DNA of 64,000 nucleotides from Climacium dendroides. Lineage: Eukaryota; Streptophyta; Bryopsida; Hypnales; Climaciaceae. The notes under the pieces were generated by a model, which was not told where the DNA came from, ran no database searches, and was given only the letters and a program-made list of their open reading frames with translations. The stretch lies in assembly GCA_950106755.1 (NCBI GenBank), contig OX467091.1, positions 5,349,538 through 5,413,537 of the forward strand, in the 5' to 3' direction. Within the stretch, counting starts at the first letter, position 1. The number at the start of each line of letters is the position of its first letter. Shown here in pieces: positions 24,183 through 37,640 of this stretch. The translations under genes and the position numbers were made by a program.

Positions 24183-27100
24183 GTTTTTTTTACGTGAGGA
24201 CGACTTTGTAAACACATCCTTCGGGTATTGACTCCAATGATTCTGCACCATTAGAAATGACTTTCATTTTAAGGTACTGGAGGCTTTTCCATTTTCATAA
24301 AGTAATGTTTTTGATTTTGTATATTTTAGTAGGTAATGCTAGATCCCAATTCAATTTGTTCGAGCTTAATTTCATATCAAACTAGCAACTAATGATTGTT
24401 TATGTGATGGTTGTACTTATAGGCTTCTTTAGCCTTTAGCAACTCCTTGGTCATGGGTGTCTTCCTTTTAGTATATGGCAATGCAAAACTCGTGGAACAA
24501 GACAAGTGACATTGAGAACGTTAGTAAGGGCATGATTCTGCTAGACATAATTTATGTGACATGAAAAACATTTGTTTCTTCATGGTCATATCACTATTTA
24601 TGTATCACATACAATGGTGGAAGTATGTCCAAATGAAAAAAGAGATTCTTTTATCTTTCTTGATATTTTTTTAATGTAGTAGTCACTTACTTTAATATAT
24701 CTGGATCTTTTTTCTTGGACTCTCAACTCAATTTTTGACTATAAAGATTAAAAGCTCGAAACCTTGTCTTTGTTAACAAGTCAAATTGTGTGGCAGGATT
24801 TGGTAAGTGGATCCAAAGGCATAGTACAGTTTGCTAGCCACCTTAACAAATGGGATGATAGGTATTTTAGGAGTTTACTTCACATATATTTGTGGCATTC
24901 ATTATTTTCCATAGATTTATAAGGGGGACTAAAATGGAAGAATTCAATCAGAAAGATTATTGGAGAGTGTCCAAGAAGGCTAAAATGGATCAAGAATTTG
25001 AAGGCAGGCAATCAAAAGTAAAAGATATTTTATTTTTTGCTATTTTATTCAATTGTTCTTTTTTAATAATCTTTTGGTTTTTGTTTGTGTTGATTTTTTT
25101 TAATTATTTTTTTTGTTTTTCATTTTAATATTTTAAAAAAATATTTATTTTTGATGTTTTTAAAAATATTTTTAAAATAATATATAGAGAGAGAGAGAGA
25201 TTTGTTATTTGATTGTATATTGAAAATTAAAGGTATGTAATGTAGATGCAATTATTGTGTAGAAGAACCGAAATTTCAAGGATTTGAATAAAAAGTAACA
25301 AATTTTTGTTTTGGATAAACTGTAATACAATGATAATACACGACAAAATTACTCAAGAAATGGATCTTGTTGCAAAATTCCTACCATTTTATCAGATGAC
25401 AACGGAGATGACAACAGAGGAATATGAGAATTATAAAAAAATAACATCAACTTTTATAAGTATAAAAGGTGCAAGCCATATCAAATGCAATGAACATTTT
25501 AGAACAAGTGACATGTATGGGGTTGGGTGGAGAGCATGTATGATTCTTTTAAAAATATTATTGTAATTATTGTAATAAAATTATAATTTTATTTAAATAA
25601 TTTATTTATTTTTTAATTATTTTAATGATGTTAATTTAATGTGTATGATATTATTGTATGAAAAATAAGTAGGGATGAAGGGCTAAAATTTGGGCGTTAT
25701 GTCCTAAATAGTCAAGTTCAATACAAATGTTCAAGTTTATACAATTGAGAGGAACAACAAATATTGTTATCTGAAGTTTTCTATATTTATAGAAAACATT
25801 TTTATAAATTAGTGCCATCCATATTTGAGCATGTAAAAATAGAACTATAAAGTGTAGAAGTCACAAGTTTATTACAAATAGAGTTTAATATTTTACATGC
25901 CAAAGAAAATGCGTTTAGGGTATTACTACATAGTATAATGACTCAAAATTGAGATTTGAGAAGGATATTGCACCATAAAGTTATTAAAAAGCCATGAATA
26001 CTTCAAACGCCACAATCTACAACGTATAGTAACTACTCCAAAAAAATTAAGTTTTAAAATTATTACATAATATATTACAATAGTTGGACATTCGCCTAGT
26101 AGATATAAGTGGCAGCATCAAATGATGCTACAGACATTATGGATGCTAACTTGACCAGATTGTCATCTGGCCAGACAACTATACTCAATTACAATTTTAT
26201 TATCTCCTTGTGCCAAACTTCACATTCTTACTGATGTGTACATAACTCCTAAATTAAACATGTACTATGTTTATTTTGTGATTTAGTGTATTATGTCTCA
26301 ACTCATGCAATATTGAAAGGAGTGATCAACTCAATGCAAAGAGGATACCTAAGTATTGGCATGGCTTCAGTGCAGGGACGCTACTCCTAATTCAATGGCT
26401 AACAAGGTTTTTGGACTACTCTTTGCTTATGATAAGTTGCCGTGAGAGGATGATATCACTAGTGAATTACTAAAATCTGACTTTCTCTTGCTTGTGTTGC
26501 AACATGGATAACAACTGGAATGTTACTAAAGACACCTCACACACAACCGTAAACTAACTAAATGTTTATTTGTTGACCATGGGAGCTCCCTCAACTTTAG
26601 CTTTGAATGCACAAATTGAAGGATTGGGTTCTCCCATCCTCTATAGACAATTACCTACAACCCCATCCTTGCTGGTAGTTTTCATGTTTTTTTGTTAGTT
26701 ATTGTCATACTAATACGTGCACTTACATCGATTATTGAACTATTACGAGTCTAGAGCTACTTGTCGGGAATTGCAGGAACAATGCTTATTCATACTCATG
26801 ATTGAATAAGCATGTTCACAAGCTAAAGCAATATCTTCTTGGTTGTAGTTTCTTTACCAAAAAACACCCTTAGTTGTATTGACCAGCCATGTGATTATGC
26901 AAAAAGTTGAAGTCATTTAATACTATTACATGATGATGTTCGGATCAATTAGATTAAATATATGAGTCTTAGACTTGCTGCTACAAGTACAGAGAACACT
27001 TTATCTTCTTGTCTACGAGGTTTGATCATCCTAGATATGCTAAGCTTTAGTTTGATGAATCATGTTCAATGTATGGTTTAAGGAAAAAAATTGGTATCGA

Positions 27101-30100
27101 TCTCTAAAGGTCCAGTATTGTTAGAAAATGCCCGATAATGGGAGATACTAGTTTACTCTCTCTAACTATAAAACTATAACAACACTACAAACCCAATTTG
27201 AACTCTTTACAATTTTTACAGTTTCCTCCAATTCCTCAATTTTTTTATTCACTACATCATCTCTCTTACTTGAGATTACAAATTCTACTATTCATCTAAC
27301 ACACATCACATCAAAAATTGAAAGAAAAACTACATATCCAACGTCAAACTCGCGTGTGGTGCGAGTGCCCAATGGGAACTTCAAGCTGTGCTTTTCATAC
27401 TTGACACAGCGCAAATACTACTCAAAGATGCTTAACAAGGCCAACCAAAATAGCTTCTGCACAAGGTCTTTGAGGAAAGTCTCGATGATCACTTCTTTGG
27501 AGTTTTTGATAGGCATGGTGAGTTTGGGACATAGTACTCGCAATTCATAAAGAAGCAACTTAGCAAGAATCTGTTGCACAACCAAGACTATTATAGTGAT
27601 CTTGTTACCAATAGCATTATACAATGTAGCAACAATTCTAATAAAAGAAACAAAAAACTTAATCTACCTATAAAGAAGACACAACTTGCAACTCCACCAA
27701 GCTCCCACCCTTGAACTCATCTACAAAGAAGATACACCTTCAAACCCAGCCCAACTTCTAGTAAAATTGTTTTTCCATACATGTTCAACTACTACTTCAC
27801 ACATGTTCAAATTACTACTTTTGATACTTGACTAAAAAGATAGGGAAAGCAAAAAGGAAAAAATAACTATGTGGTTACTAGAGATTTGTTCTTGATATAA
27901 TAAGTATCTAATATAGTTGATGCAAGGCTAAAAGAATGGCGTTTTGTATTCCTCCATTTTTGTGTCCAACAATTATGCAACCCTCCAATCTCATCATAGG
28001 GTTGAGTGTTTAAGTGTTTTAGTGAGCTTTTCAAAGTGTCTGAGTTAAATGTTTGAATGCTTGATAAAAGGTCTTAAGTTTGTACTTCATCCTAACATTT
28101 TGAATCCTTCATTTATTGAAAGAATTATTTCAATTCCAAGCTCCTAAATTTTTTGGTGCATATTGTCTTTTTCTAAAATGAATTTTAAATTTAAATTATA
28201 TATATATATTTATTATATCTTCATTTATAATTTATAATTTACAATAAAAATTCTAGATTATTTTGATATATATTGTAAATGATATAATTGAATTTCAACC
28301 TTCAACTTTAGAAAATTTAATTTTTTAATTTTTTCTATCAATGTTTTGGAAAAAAAACATTTATAAAATAAAAATATATTTTTATATTAGCAAAATATAT
28401 CAAAATTTTATACATCTTATTACTTCTTTTTTAATTTATTTTTCAGTTGGCATTTTGTATTAAAAAATTATACCAAAACTAAAAAATTCTTCTTTATAGG
28501 CCTAAAGTTAGGCTAGCATGAGATGATACCCTTACTTAGTTGGCCCTTTCCAAAAGCATTGAAAGTTTTAATTTTTTATGCATGATAAAATTTGTAAATT
28601 TTTAATTGATATTTGCAATCACAAATCCCAAATTAGCTACACATAAGAGTATAATTAGTTTGTTCCATACTAATTCTTAACATTTGACACTATATAAATA
28701 TCACGATAAATATTTATTGTTATTGTAAAAGAATGTATGACTTTTGAATTATTTTTTTTTTAACTAGGATTTACAAACCCCATGTGTATAAATGGAAATA
28801 TCTATAGAAGTATTTGTTGATTGTGATGGCTAATAAAATAATTTTCTTGAAATAAGGCAACCTAATTGTTAAGGCAACCTAATTTTTCTATTTTGTATAG
28901 AAGAAGTATACAATTTAAAATTATGTAAAAGTTTAGGATTAGAAAGCAAATTCCCCCCAAAAAATGGTTTTGAAATTTTAAGAGGTACGAAATTTAAACT
29001 AACATTCAAAATGACTAAAATAACTACATGTTTTATATTGATAGACTAAAGATTAGCAAATCCACTACAAATTTAAAAGTTTCAAATGTTAGAATTTTAA
29101 AATCTTAATATCTACAAATTTGTAAATTTGTACATTTAAAAATTTAAAAACTTAAAAATCTAAAATATGTGGTTGTAAATTTACAAATATTTAGTTTTGT
29201 ATTTCAAAACTTTAGAATTTATAATAATTATTATATAATTTTAAGTGAATTAAAGATAAAATCAAACAAAATTGAAATGAAGTTGAAATGAAATCGTCTT
29301 TTTTATTGAGTTTTATAATATTTAAAAAATATATATTAATATAAATAGTTTCTAAAAGGTTGGACTAATTTTACTAGTTCACTTGGCTTAAAACTACTTC
29401 AAACGTTATAGAAAACAATCTCTATAATCAAAGTAGTTATAAAAACTACTTTCATTATTGTACCAATATGTATATTTATTACTTTTACAATGAACAATAA
29501 TATCATCCATTAATGACTTCTAGGCCTTAGTATTCTTTAATTGAGCTTTAACTTCTTTAAATTTTGAATGTCAAATTTTTGTTAAGGTAAAACAAATCTC
29601 AATATTTAGTAAAATGGGATCTTTTTAAATAATAAGTTAACATATTTCTTGTATTTTTCAATTTTCCTAATTCTAATTTAAAAAGAATTAAAAATTTTAT
29701 TTAGGAAATGTAATTTAATAGAAAAAAGGAGGAAACATAATTTTTTTCCAATCAAAGAAATAGTAGGAATGTTAAAAAGCATCTTCTTAAACATTTCTAG
29801 TCTTTACACTACAAAAACAAACTAGGTTTGAGGGAAAAAATTTAAATTGGTGTATTCAATTTTTTTTTAAATATAACGTTCAGTTTAATGTGATTAAGAA
29901 CATAAAATAATTAGAGTGATTCTAAATTTTTGAAAGATATCTCGAATAATATGCTAATAATATCACTTATTAAATTTCAAAAGCTAATGCATAAATAAGT
30001 TATTAAAATTTTTGTAGGATCAATTTGGTTAGTTCTGACTTTCTACTCCTTTTGTTTGAAAATGTATATAAATTAGGGAGATTTTTTGATCTATTATTTT

Positions 30101-32094
30101 TTTAAATTAAAAATATTGCATTTGCCTTAAATTCCAATGATTTTTTTAGGGGGGTAAAAAAAATTATTCATCTTCTTCTAATTTTTCTTCTTCCAAAACT
30201 ATGTTTTTAATTTTTTGTCTACAAAGTTGATTATCCACAATTGTTATAAGCTAAAAACCCAATGGTCAATGTTTTTCACAATTAGTTTTATAAAACTAAA
30301 CAAAGCAATCTTTACTTTTGTATGTTTAAAATTAAAAAATTCTAGCACATCCATATCAAAAAAAATATCAAAGTAAGATAATTCATTAAAAACATGTATT
30401 GTCAAAAACTTGTTAGGTCTCAATGGATTTAGGGTTAATCCCTATGGATGGACAAGTCTAATTTTAACCTTTATTTTGTTTGAGTCAATTTGAATAGGTT
30501 CTCTAAGGATTTTTTAGGATTTAGCAATAATGGAAAATCCAAAAGGAAAACACTTATCTTAAAGATTCAAAGAAATTTAAAAAGAAAAAACACTAACTAA
30601 TTGAAAAGAAAAAATATTTTTTTTACTTTCAAAATACTTATTACTAAAGCAAGGGCAAAATCATTTTAATAAATCCAACTATAAGATTTTTTGGTTGACT
30701 TGTTCAAATACATTGTTTATTCCAAAATTTTAGAATAAATACCCCTACCAATTGCAAGTTTGATGTGTCTAAACTTCAAAATGTAGGCTCTTCTAGCTAT
30801 TCCAAAAGGTAAAGTCTTTGTTGTTTGGTTTTGTTTAATTTTCTAAACAGGTAAAAAAATTTGTTGGGGAGTTACCTCTTGTTTGTTGTACTATTTTTTG
30901 TTTTTTTCTAAACATATGAACAATTTTCATTGAATGAACAACAATACAAGTGACTAGAAGAAAACCACCTTAGCAAGAATATTTTGTTTTCAAACAACTA
31001 ATCACAAAAAAAAGCAGAACCCCTACCACACAACAAATCCAACAATCCCACGAGTCACTTGAACTAGCCTAACTTTGGAAGAGTTTCCAACTCATCTCCA
31101 AGTAGGTTTGAGTATCAAAAAACTTAGTTTGTAACCAAGTATTATTAATTGTTGTACTATTTTTGCTTGCAATAGAAATTATCCATATGTTTTCCAAAAA
31201 AAAAGGAGAAGTTCTGTATTTCAACATTTTTAGAATAAAACATGTATGTCCTACAATATAACTTGTGTAGTTCACTCAATAAGTTTGAAAATGTGTTGAA
31301 AATATATATAAAGAAATTTTACCAAAAACACTTTTATATTCATTCTCAAATAAATTGTAAAGTAGAAGGTGCTTTTAAGGTGATTTCCTACATGTTTTAG
31401 AGGGCAAAACTCAATTATCCATCCTCATATGTTGAAGCTAGGAACTAATGTTCTATTTTCTTAAATAAAATACAATCTAGCATAATGTACATGCCATTTT
31501 ATTAATCTGGTCTTAAATTAACTTTTGGGTCCTTTTAATTTTATATAATTTTTACAAAAGCCATCCTCTAAATCATTTTAATACTCATAACCAACTAATT
31601 AATCAATTTTTTCATTGGTGAATAGAAGAAATTAGGAACCACTGTTTTGGGGGGGGACTAACAATCACTTCTTTCATTGTTAGCCTAACTTTGAAAAAAT
31701 AACTAGTTGGATTATGAAAATGGAGGATTCAAAACCAAGTAAGAAAATTTGTAGAGCCTGCAATCAACTAGTGTATAAAAATAAAAGGTAGATATGTATC
31801 CACTGCTTTCATGAAATTGTTAAATTTTAATTGCTTGTCATTTCAAATCCAAGGCTACTACCTAGTTTGCGAGAAGTGTGTTTGTTCTTCTATAAGGTAC
31901 AAGCCATATTGCTTTAGGGTCAGCTGTTGAAGGGCTTGAAGTGCTTGGACTAGAGAGGGGCAATCGAAGTTTCACTTCAAGGTTGATCATAGTGGCCAGC
32001 CCCTACTCTATTGCCCATGTCTACCCAATGTAATGAAATTTGAAGTTTAGTTTCAAAACTAACATGTTTTTGAAAAGAAGAATTGTAACCTTTA
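24183..32094. other. Long AT-rich gene desert with decayed fragments
   Basis: Very high A+T, few CG dinucleotides and dense stops mark this 8-kb stretch. It holds a decayed coding stretch at about 24765-25565, an AG dinucleotide run near 25187-25200 and a TA-rich run near 28197-28212. No intact gene or RNA gene is evident. Confidence 0.5.
24765..25565 (+). pseudogene. Decayed, unrecognised coding remnant
   Basis: Several frames in the same strand give protein-like pieces in order: VWQDLVSGSKGIVQFASHLN, then KMEEFNQKDYWRVSKKAKMD after a frameshift, then YENYKKITSTFISIKGASHI and CNEHFRTSDMYGVGWRACM. The pieces are compositionally unlike the flanking AT-rich DNA. They could derive from a transposon or an expanded gene family; I cannot name it. 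Confidence 0.35.
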
Positions 32095-32501
32095 TTACAA
32101 ATCTAAAGTTGAAGGAATATGACTGGTGAGAATTTGATACTGCAGGAAATGAACTGGGAGATTTTGAGAAGGAGATGACGCAACATTGAAAAAAAAAAAC
32201 TCGGCTCCTTCTACAAAGAGGAGGCAGATTTCCCGGGTAGCTCCGAAAACTTCAGAAGGGACAATCATTTTGTTAGGACATTGTAGTATTATATTATAGT
32301 ACAGACGTACAGACAGCCTGGTTCCTGGATTTTGGAGTAGTCGGTAAGAAACGCCAATTGAAGGCCGTGCTTGAATGAGCTTCGTCTTGCACTGTTCAAG
32401 AGGGAATCCGGTGCAACACTTGCTGTACCTACTCTCATTAGTCTTTGCAAGGCCAGGCACGTCGCTACAGGATCGGAGTAACTCTTGTGGGATTATTCCA
32501 A

Positions 32502-32895
32502 ATGAAGGTTCTGGCTCGCCATAGATCTCTCACTAGCTTGAGCCCCTCCGTCTCTAACTTCCTTCTCGCTCGTGCATTCTCATCTTGGACGATCGATCTC
32601 TCTTCTCCGCAATATTGCAGCAATCGTCACTGGCTAGCTCTGGTACGTAAGTTGTGGACATGTTTCTACTTTTCATACTCTCGTTTTTTCATATTCTGAG
32701 CCCTTGTATGCATGTTTTTTCGTGGGCATGGTGATTGGAAATGATACCCTCAATCATGTACAACGTCTGTGTTTTGGTATGTACAAGAGTTAGAGTGGAT
32801 AAATCCCAATGTGCTTGCAGAAGCAGATTGTTATGCAAACGGTTTTTTCGGCCTGGACTGCTAATTTGGACTTCAAGGACTTCAAGTGCAAGTGA
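32502..32895 (+). CDS. Possible two-exon small protein with presequence-like N-terminus (71 aa)
   Basis: An ATG at 32502 opens a frame to a GTACGT donor at 32643. A phase-0 acceptor (CTTGCAG) ends at 32820 and leads to a stop at 32893-32895. The product would be 71 aa, beginning with an Arg/Ser-rich, acid-free stretch (MKVLARHRSLTSLSPSVSNF) like a mitochondrial presequence. I do not recognise the product. It could equally be a leader exon of a transcript reaching the NLR gene at 33983. Confidence 0.28.
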
Positions 32896-33271
32896 CCAAT
32901 CTTAAGCATAAACGCAGTTACTTATTATTGCGGGCAGGTACACATTTTCTTCTTGTGAGGTATAGCCATTGCCTGCTGTTTTCATTTGAGTGTTGGAACT
33001 GCGAACCATGATTGAAAGTTCAAAAAGGTGTAGCGCTTGTATATTTCAACTATTTGCATCAGGCTTGTTGATACACTTTCGAGTCGTCACTGGGTTTCAT
33101 CTGGTTGCGGGGAGGGAGTATAGAAGATTGTACTCACATCGTGCAACTTCATAATTTTTGCGAGGAGTCACCTCATTGTCGGTTTCAATTCGGTTAGATT
33201 TGATCAATATTCATTCCTAAATTGAGTTGTTATTCTGTTCTTGTCTTAGTGGTCTCGTGCGCTGTTAAAAA

Positions 33272-33487
33272 CCCTAAAGAACCAAGAAGTCCAGCATGTT
33301 TGTTTTAGCAATTTTGAGTAGGTTCTATACGAACTTTTGTTCAAATTTATTTGGTTTTTGACCAACGCAGTAATTTTCTTCACTGATTCCAATGATATAA
33401 AGTTTGGTTGCATCTGAAATCTATCTTTCACAATATGATCAATTGAATTTGTCATTGAATAACCATGAATCCTTGGTCATTTAAGGG
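33272..33487 (-). mobile_element. piggyBac-like MITE, best-preserved copy (216 bp)
   Basis: The + strand left end reads CCCTAAAGAACCAAG and the right end CTTGGTCATTTAAGGG, giving inverted ends of about 15 bp. TTAA follows immediately at 33488-33491, and TTAA occurs at 33265-33268 three bases before the left end. The family core AATCAGTGAAGA is on the minus strand near 33375-33390. TTAA duplication with CCC-starting ends is diagnostic of the piggyBac superfamily. Confidence 0.65.
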
Positions 33488-33982
33488 TTAAACCGTTTCT
33501 ATATTACGGTATGTCTTCTTCCCAGGACTTTGTCACAGACTGTACGTTATCTTATTTCTGATTGAGTTTCTGGGTTTGGCAGTGTTACGGTGTGGACATG
33601 AAGCTGGCATGAGGCCACGGAGATTATTTCTAAGACGCATTTTTATTTAGAGAATCGTGGTTTGTTTGATCCTGCAGAAGAAGTGGTTTAGTCTCTCGTG
33701 AATGCAAAAGTGGGCGATATGCTACTGTAAGTGGTGGTAATGTACGCAAGCCTTCCACCTCTGCATATACTAAATGTTTTTTGGGGGCACTACTGCTTGA
33801 CTAAATCGGTTACTCAAGATGATGATTAAGCATTCTGGAAACTTTAGAGTATTCTAACATGGTACCAAGTGCATGTTACTGAAGGAAAACAAAAAAAAAC
33901 TAGAAGTACCCATTGCTTGGAAGGTAGACATAGTTTATTATCACCATTTAGGATACATTGCACAACCTAGGGTTCGGCAAAG

Positions 33983-36900
33983 ATGCCAGATCCAGGGTTC
34001 GCTTCAGCGTTGGTGGCAGAGTTGGTGCATCGCATCATCGTGGAGGCAGAGAAGGCATACAGATGCAAGGAGTATTGCAGAAGCTTGCAGTCCTTGCTCA
34101 GGGATATTTCCCCACTTGTAACGCACGCAGTGAGTCAATCGAGTCCGAGTACCGCGGTGGATCAATGGTTGTGGAGCCTGAAGAGCGCTCTTGATGAGGC
34201 GGAAAAAGCAGTGCAAGAGTGCACAAAAAAGAACCGTCTGATGAACCCCTTCTTAAGGTACAACACAGCAACAAAGATTCTCAAAATTGCAGACAAGATT
34301 AGGAGCCTCTGCGTGCAATCGCCTCTCGTCGTTTTGGATGTTACCCTCTCCATACAACAGAAACTCGAAACTGGGATGAAGAAAATGCATGAAGACCAGA
34401 GGAGGATGGAGCTTGCTATGGCGACACGAACTGCACTCACAAATGTCGATGTGGGTTGCAACCCACGAGCCAAAGAACTCGCATTCAACGAAATCAAAAG
34501 GTGTGTTGATAATGTGAGTAATGGACAAAGCTTGACCTTAACAACATTGTCATCAATACAAGGAGGGCATCAACATCAGCTAGTTCCGCAGGCTGTGTTT
34601 GGAATGGACGATATAACCCAAGAATTGAAGGCAATGGTATTGGATGGGAAGGAGCTCGTTGCGAGATCTGTTGGCATTTGGGGGAAAGGAGGGGCTGGTA
34701 AAACGCTGTTAGCGCAACAAGTGAACAATGACCGAGAAATACAACAGGTATTCCCAGTGGGTGCACTCTAGATTATGTTTGAGAATCATCTGCTTTCACG
34801 ATCCCCTCTAAAAACCGTCTACGAGGGTTTATATGTCTAAAAACCTTTGTAAAAAAAATCTCTGTCTCTATATATATGTTTAATGCAAGCATATTTCAAT
34901 ATTTTCAGCTCTAAATATGTCTATTATATGGATACTTTGGACAGCGGCATTTGAATTAATACCATTGTTGTACACCCTCTGGGCAGGTATTCAAAGGTTC
35001 GATCATTTGGTTAACAATAGGTCGAGATGCATCAATTAATGCTCTCTATGAGACTTTGAGCATGCGACTCGGGGTATCGTTATGGAACTCCTGCTCTCCA
35101 GAAGATTCCAGAACTATTCTGTACAATGAGCTTCGGAGCCGGAAAGCTCTCCTTATTTTGGATGATTTGTGGGAAGAAAGCTTGTTGGAGTGATTGGATA
35201 TTGCCAAGGGCTTAGGGAGTGTGACTCTGGTGACAACCCGGAAGCAATCAGTGTTGCAGAGGGCGAACGCAACGGAGTTTGTGGTGCTGAACTTGAATGA
35301 GGAAGATAGCTGGAAACTATTCTCTGTGCATGCGTTTGGAGGAGTAGGCAAGTGTCCTGATGAGCTCCAGAGTGTTGCCAAGTTGATCACTGCGGAATGC
35401 AACGGCCTCCCTTTGGCCTTGAAGGTCATTGGAGGAGCCATGGTGGGGAAGAAACGAGTCGGTCATTGGGAACTCGATTTGCAAAAACTCCGAGACTCGT
35501 GTGTGCTTGACCAAAATGTTGAGGTGCAGCTTTTCCATCGTATGAAGTTGAGTTATGATGAACTTGATACCATTGATACTCGTGCAAAGCAATGCTTTCT
35601 GTACTTTGCTGCATTTCCAGGTACGATATATCACATCCATGATCACTGTAAAAGGTCTTCGATTCTTGACGTCTAGAAACATCTCAAGTCAAATATTAGG
35701 CATGCAACAAGTCGTTTACTCAGTTAAATTGTTGATGGAAAAATGTTTAGAAGGAATAGAGTTGACCTGTTGAATGTAAAGAACAGTGCACATGTTGGTC
35801 AAAAGCAAACAAATTGGAACAAAAGGAAGTCTACATAGAACCTACTTAAAACTGCTAAAAAAAACCATGAGGCCTAATTCGAGCTTCTTGATCCTTTAGG
35901 GGTTAAATATATTTTTAACTCTTACGCAAGTTATCCCTGGATTCATGGTTTTGAAATGACATATTCAATCAATCATATTGCGAAAAGTGTATTTCACAAT
36001 GCACCAAATTGTATTTGAACAGAATCAGTGAAGAACATTGCATTTGTCAGTCAAGAAACTATAAAAATTTGAACAGAAAGAAACTCAAAACTGCTTAGAA
36101 AAACACGAGGCCCGATTTGGGTTTCTCAGGTTTAGTACCACATGCATTGCTCTGAGTAAATTTTATTGATTCTGTAGAGGACGCCTCTGTGGATGTGGAG
36201 TACCTCTTGTGGTGCTGGATAGGAGAGAAATTGGTGGGATCGCGAGGTGAAGATCCCACGGAGGACGCGTATTGTTTGCTGGGGTTGCTGATAGGCAGGT
36301 CACTCATAGACCTGGAGAATTGTTTCCTCTTCGAACGCAATTTCAAGTTCAAAGTTCACGATGTATTGCGAGACTTGGCTCTGTACATGTTGGAACACAA
36401 CATTCTGCCACACAAGCGGTTGTGTTTATTTCGTGCGGGGCGAGGGTTGACCGAATTTCCCCGTGAGTGGTTGACCACAGAAAATCAACGCATGTCGGCA
36501 ACAAGGATATCATTGAAAGAGAATGAGATTGCCACCCTACCTGACCAACTCCACGCACCCCAGTTGCACACACTAATTCTTGAGGGTACCATGGGAAACT
36601 CTGGTGAAGTACTGGGTTTGACTGCTATTCCACGGCGGTTTTTCACCACTTTAAGCAACCTCATGGTCTTGGATTTGAACACAAGCGATTTGAAAACGCT
36701 ACCAGAGAGCTTGGGAGCTTTAAAGCTGTTGGTTCACCTGGATCTGTCCTACAACATGAACTTAACCAAACTTCCCGATTCTATCAAAAGCCTCCAAAAC
36801 CTCAAGCATCTCTGCTTGAAGCAATGTTTCGCTTTGGAGCCGCTGCCACTTGGGTTAACGAAGACATTAACGCTCTTGGATGCAGAGGATTGCAGTCGAG

Positions 36901-37640
36901 TGTGGATCGTTTCAAATTCCAAGAAACTGACCTTGGAGGAAATGACGACCTCGTTTGCATCGTTGGAGGATCTCAACATATCAGATTACACAGCGCTTCC
37001 AGTGGGTCCGTATGGATTTAAAAAGTTGAAACGAGTGAAGCTGAGGAAATTTCAAGTGGAGACGTTGCCAGATGCATTGAGTGAACTCGAGGAGCTCGAA
37101 ACACTGAAACTGGGATTGTTTCCAAGGCTTTCAAGTTTACCGGCATGGATGGAGGACTTTCAACACGTACGGCTGATTTCGTTGCACACATGTCAAGAGG
37201 TGAAATCGCTTCCTGCCTTGGACAAATTGCCCCGCCTTGAGTATCTCAGTGTCATGCAGTGTGATTCTCTGGAGTCTCTGCCTCAATCGTTCACTCGCAG
37301 TGGCTCCTTTCCATCTTTGACATCCTTGGAGTGGACGTCGTGCAAAGCGCTTCGCCTGTTTCCACCTTTTGAGCCTGGAGCTTTGCCAAAGGTTAAATTG
37401 CTGAAAGTGGATTGGAAATGTTGTACCAGTTTGCCGCGCTTGTTGGCATCGTGCTCTGCTCTCTCGATTGTTGATTTGCAAGGAGTCCCCCTCGGTGAGA
37501 GTTTCTGGAATGACGTAGATCTCACAAGCTGTTTCAACCGGTTGATTAGGATCGACATCGGTAAACGCACTGTCGATGAATTGAGCCTGTTTCCTGACTT
37601 TGTGAGATCCTCACCTAATCTGCTTTTTGTTGAAAAATAG
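33983..37640 (+). CDS. RPW8/CC-NB-ARC-LRR immune receptor with one in-frame stop (nonsense allele or pseudogene)
   Basis: Three exons, 33983-34747, 34987-35620 and 36178-37640, total 954 codons. Intracellular NLRs of this type recognise pathogen effectors and trigger defence. The N-terminus is a helical, Lys/Arg-rich CC domain resembling RPW8 (about residues 5-150). NB-ARC motifs follow: P-loop GIWGKGGAGKT (231-241), kinase-2 LLILDDLW (about 310), RNBS-B SVTLVTTRKQ, GLPL (about 395), and a VHD in place of the canonical MHD (about 524). Leucine-rich repeats run from about 560 to the end at 953. A TGA at 35191-35193 (codon 324) lies between kinase-2 and RNBS-B in an otherwise open frame; CGA (Arg) is the likely ancestral codon. 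Translation as read would stop after the kinase-2 motif. The rest shows no other break, so the lesion is recent, allelic or a sequencing error. Confidence 0.85.
35816..36135 (+). mobile_element. piggyBac-like MITE copies in NLR intron 2
   Basis: The right half of one copy ends with CTTGATCCTTTAGGGG followed by TTAA at 35903-35906. A second, diverged copy starts beside TTAA (35915-35918) and carries GGATTCATGGTTTTGAAATG and the core AGAATCAGTGAAGAACATTG (36021-36040). It fades out near the CCCGATTTGGGTTTCTC segment at about 36110-36127. Together they occupy more than half of the intron (35621-36177). Confidence 0.5.

Noticed and set aside
35191..35193. Selenocysteine or programmed readthrough of the TGA
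   Set aside because: Land plants lack the selenocysteine machinery, and nothing around the codon suggests readthrough; a nonsense change is simpler.
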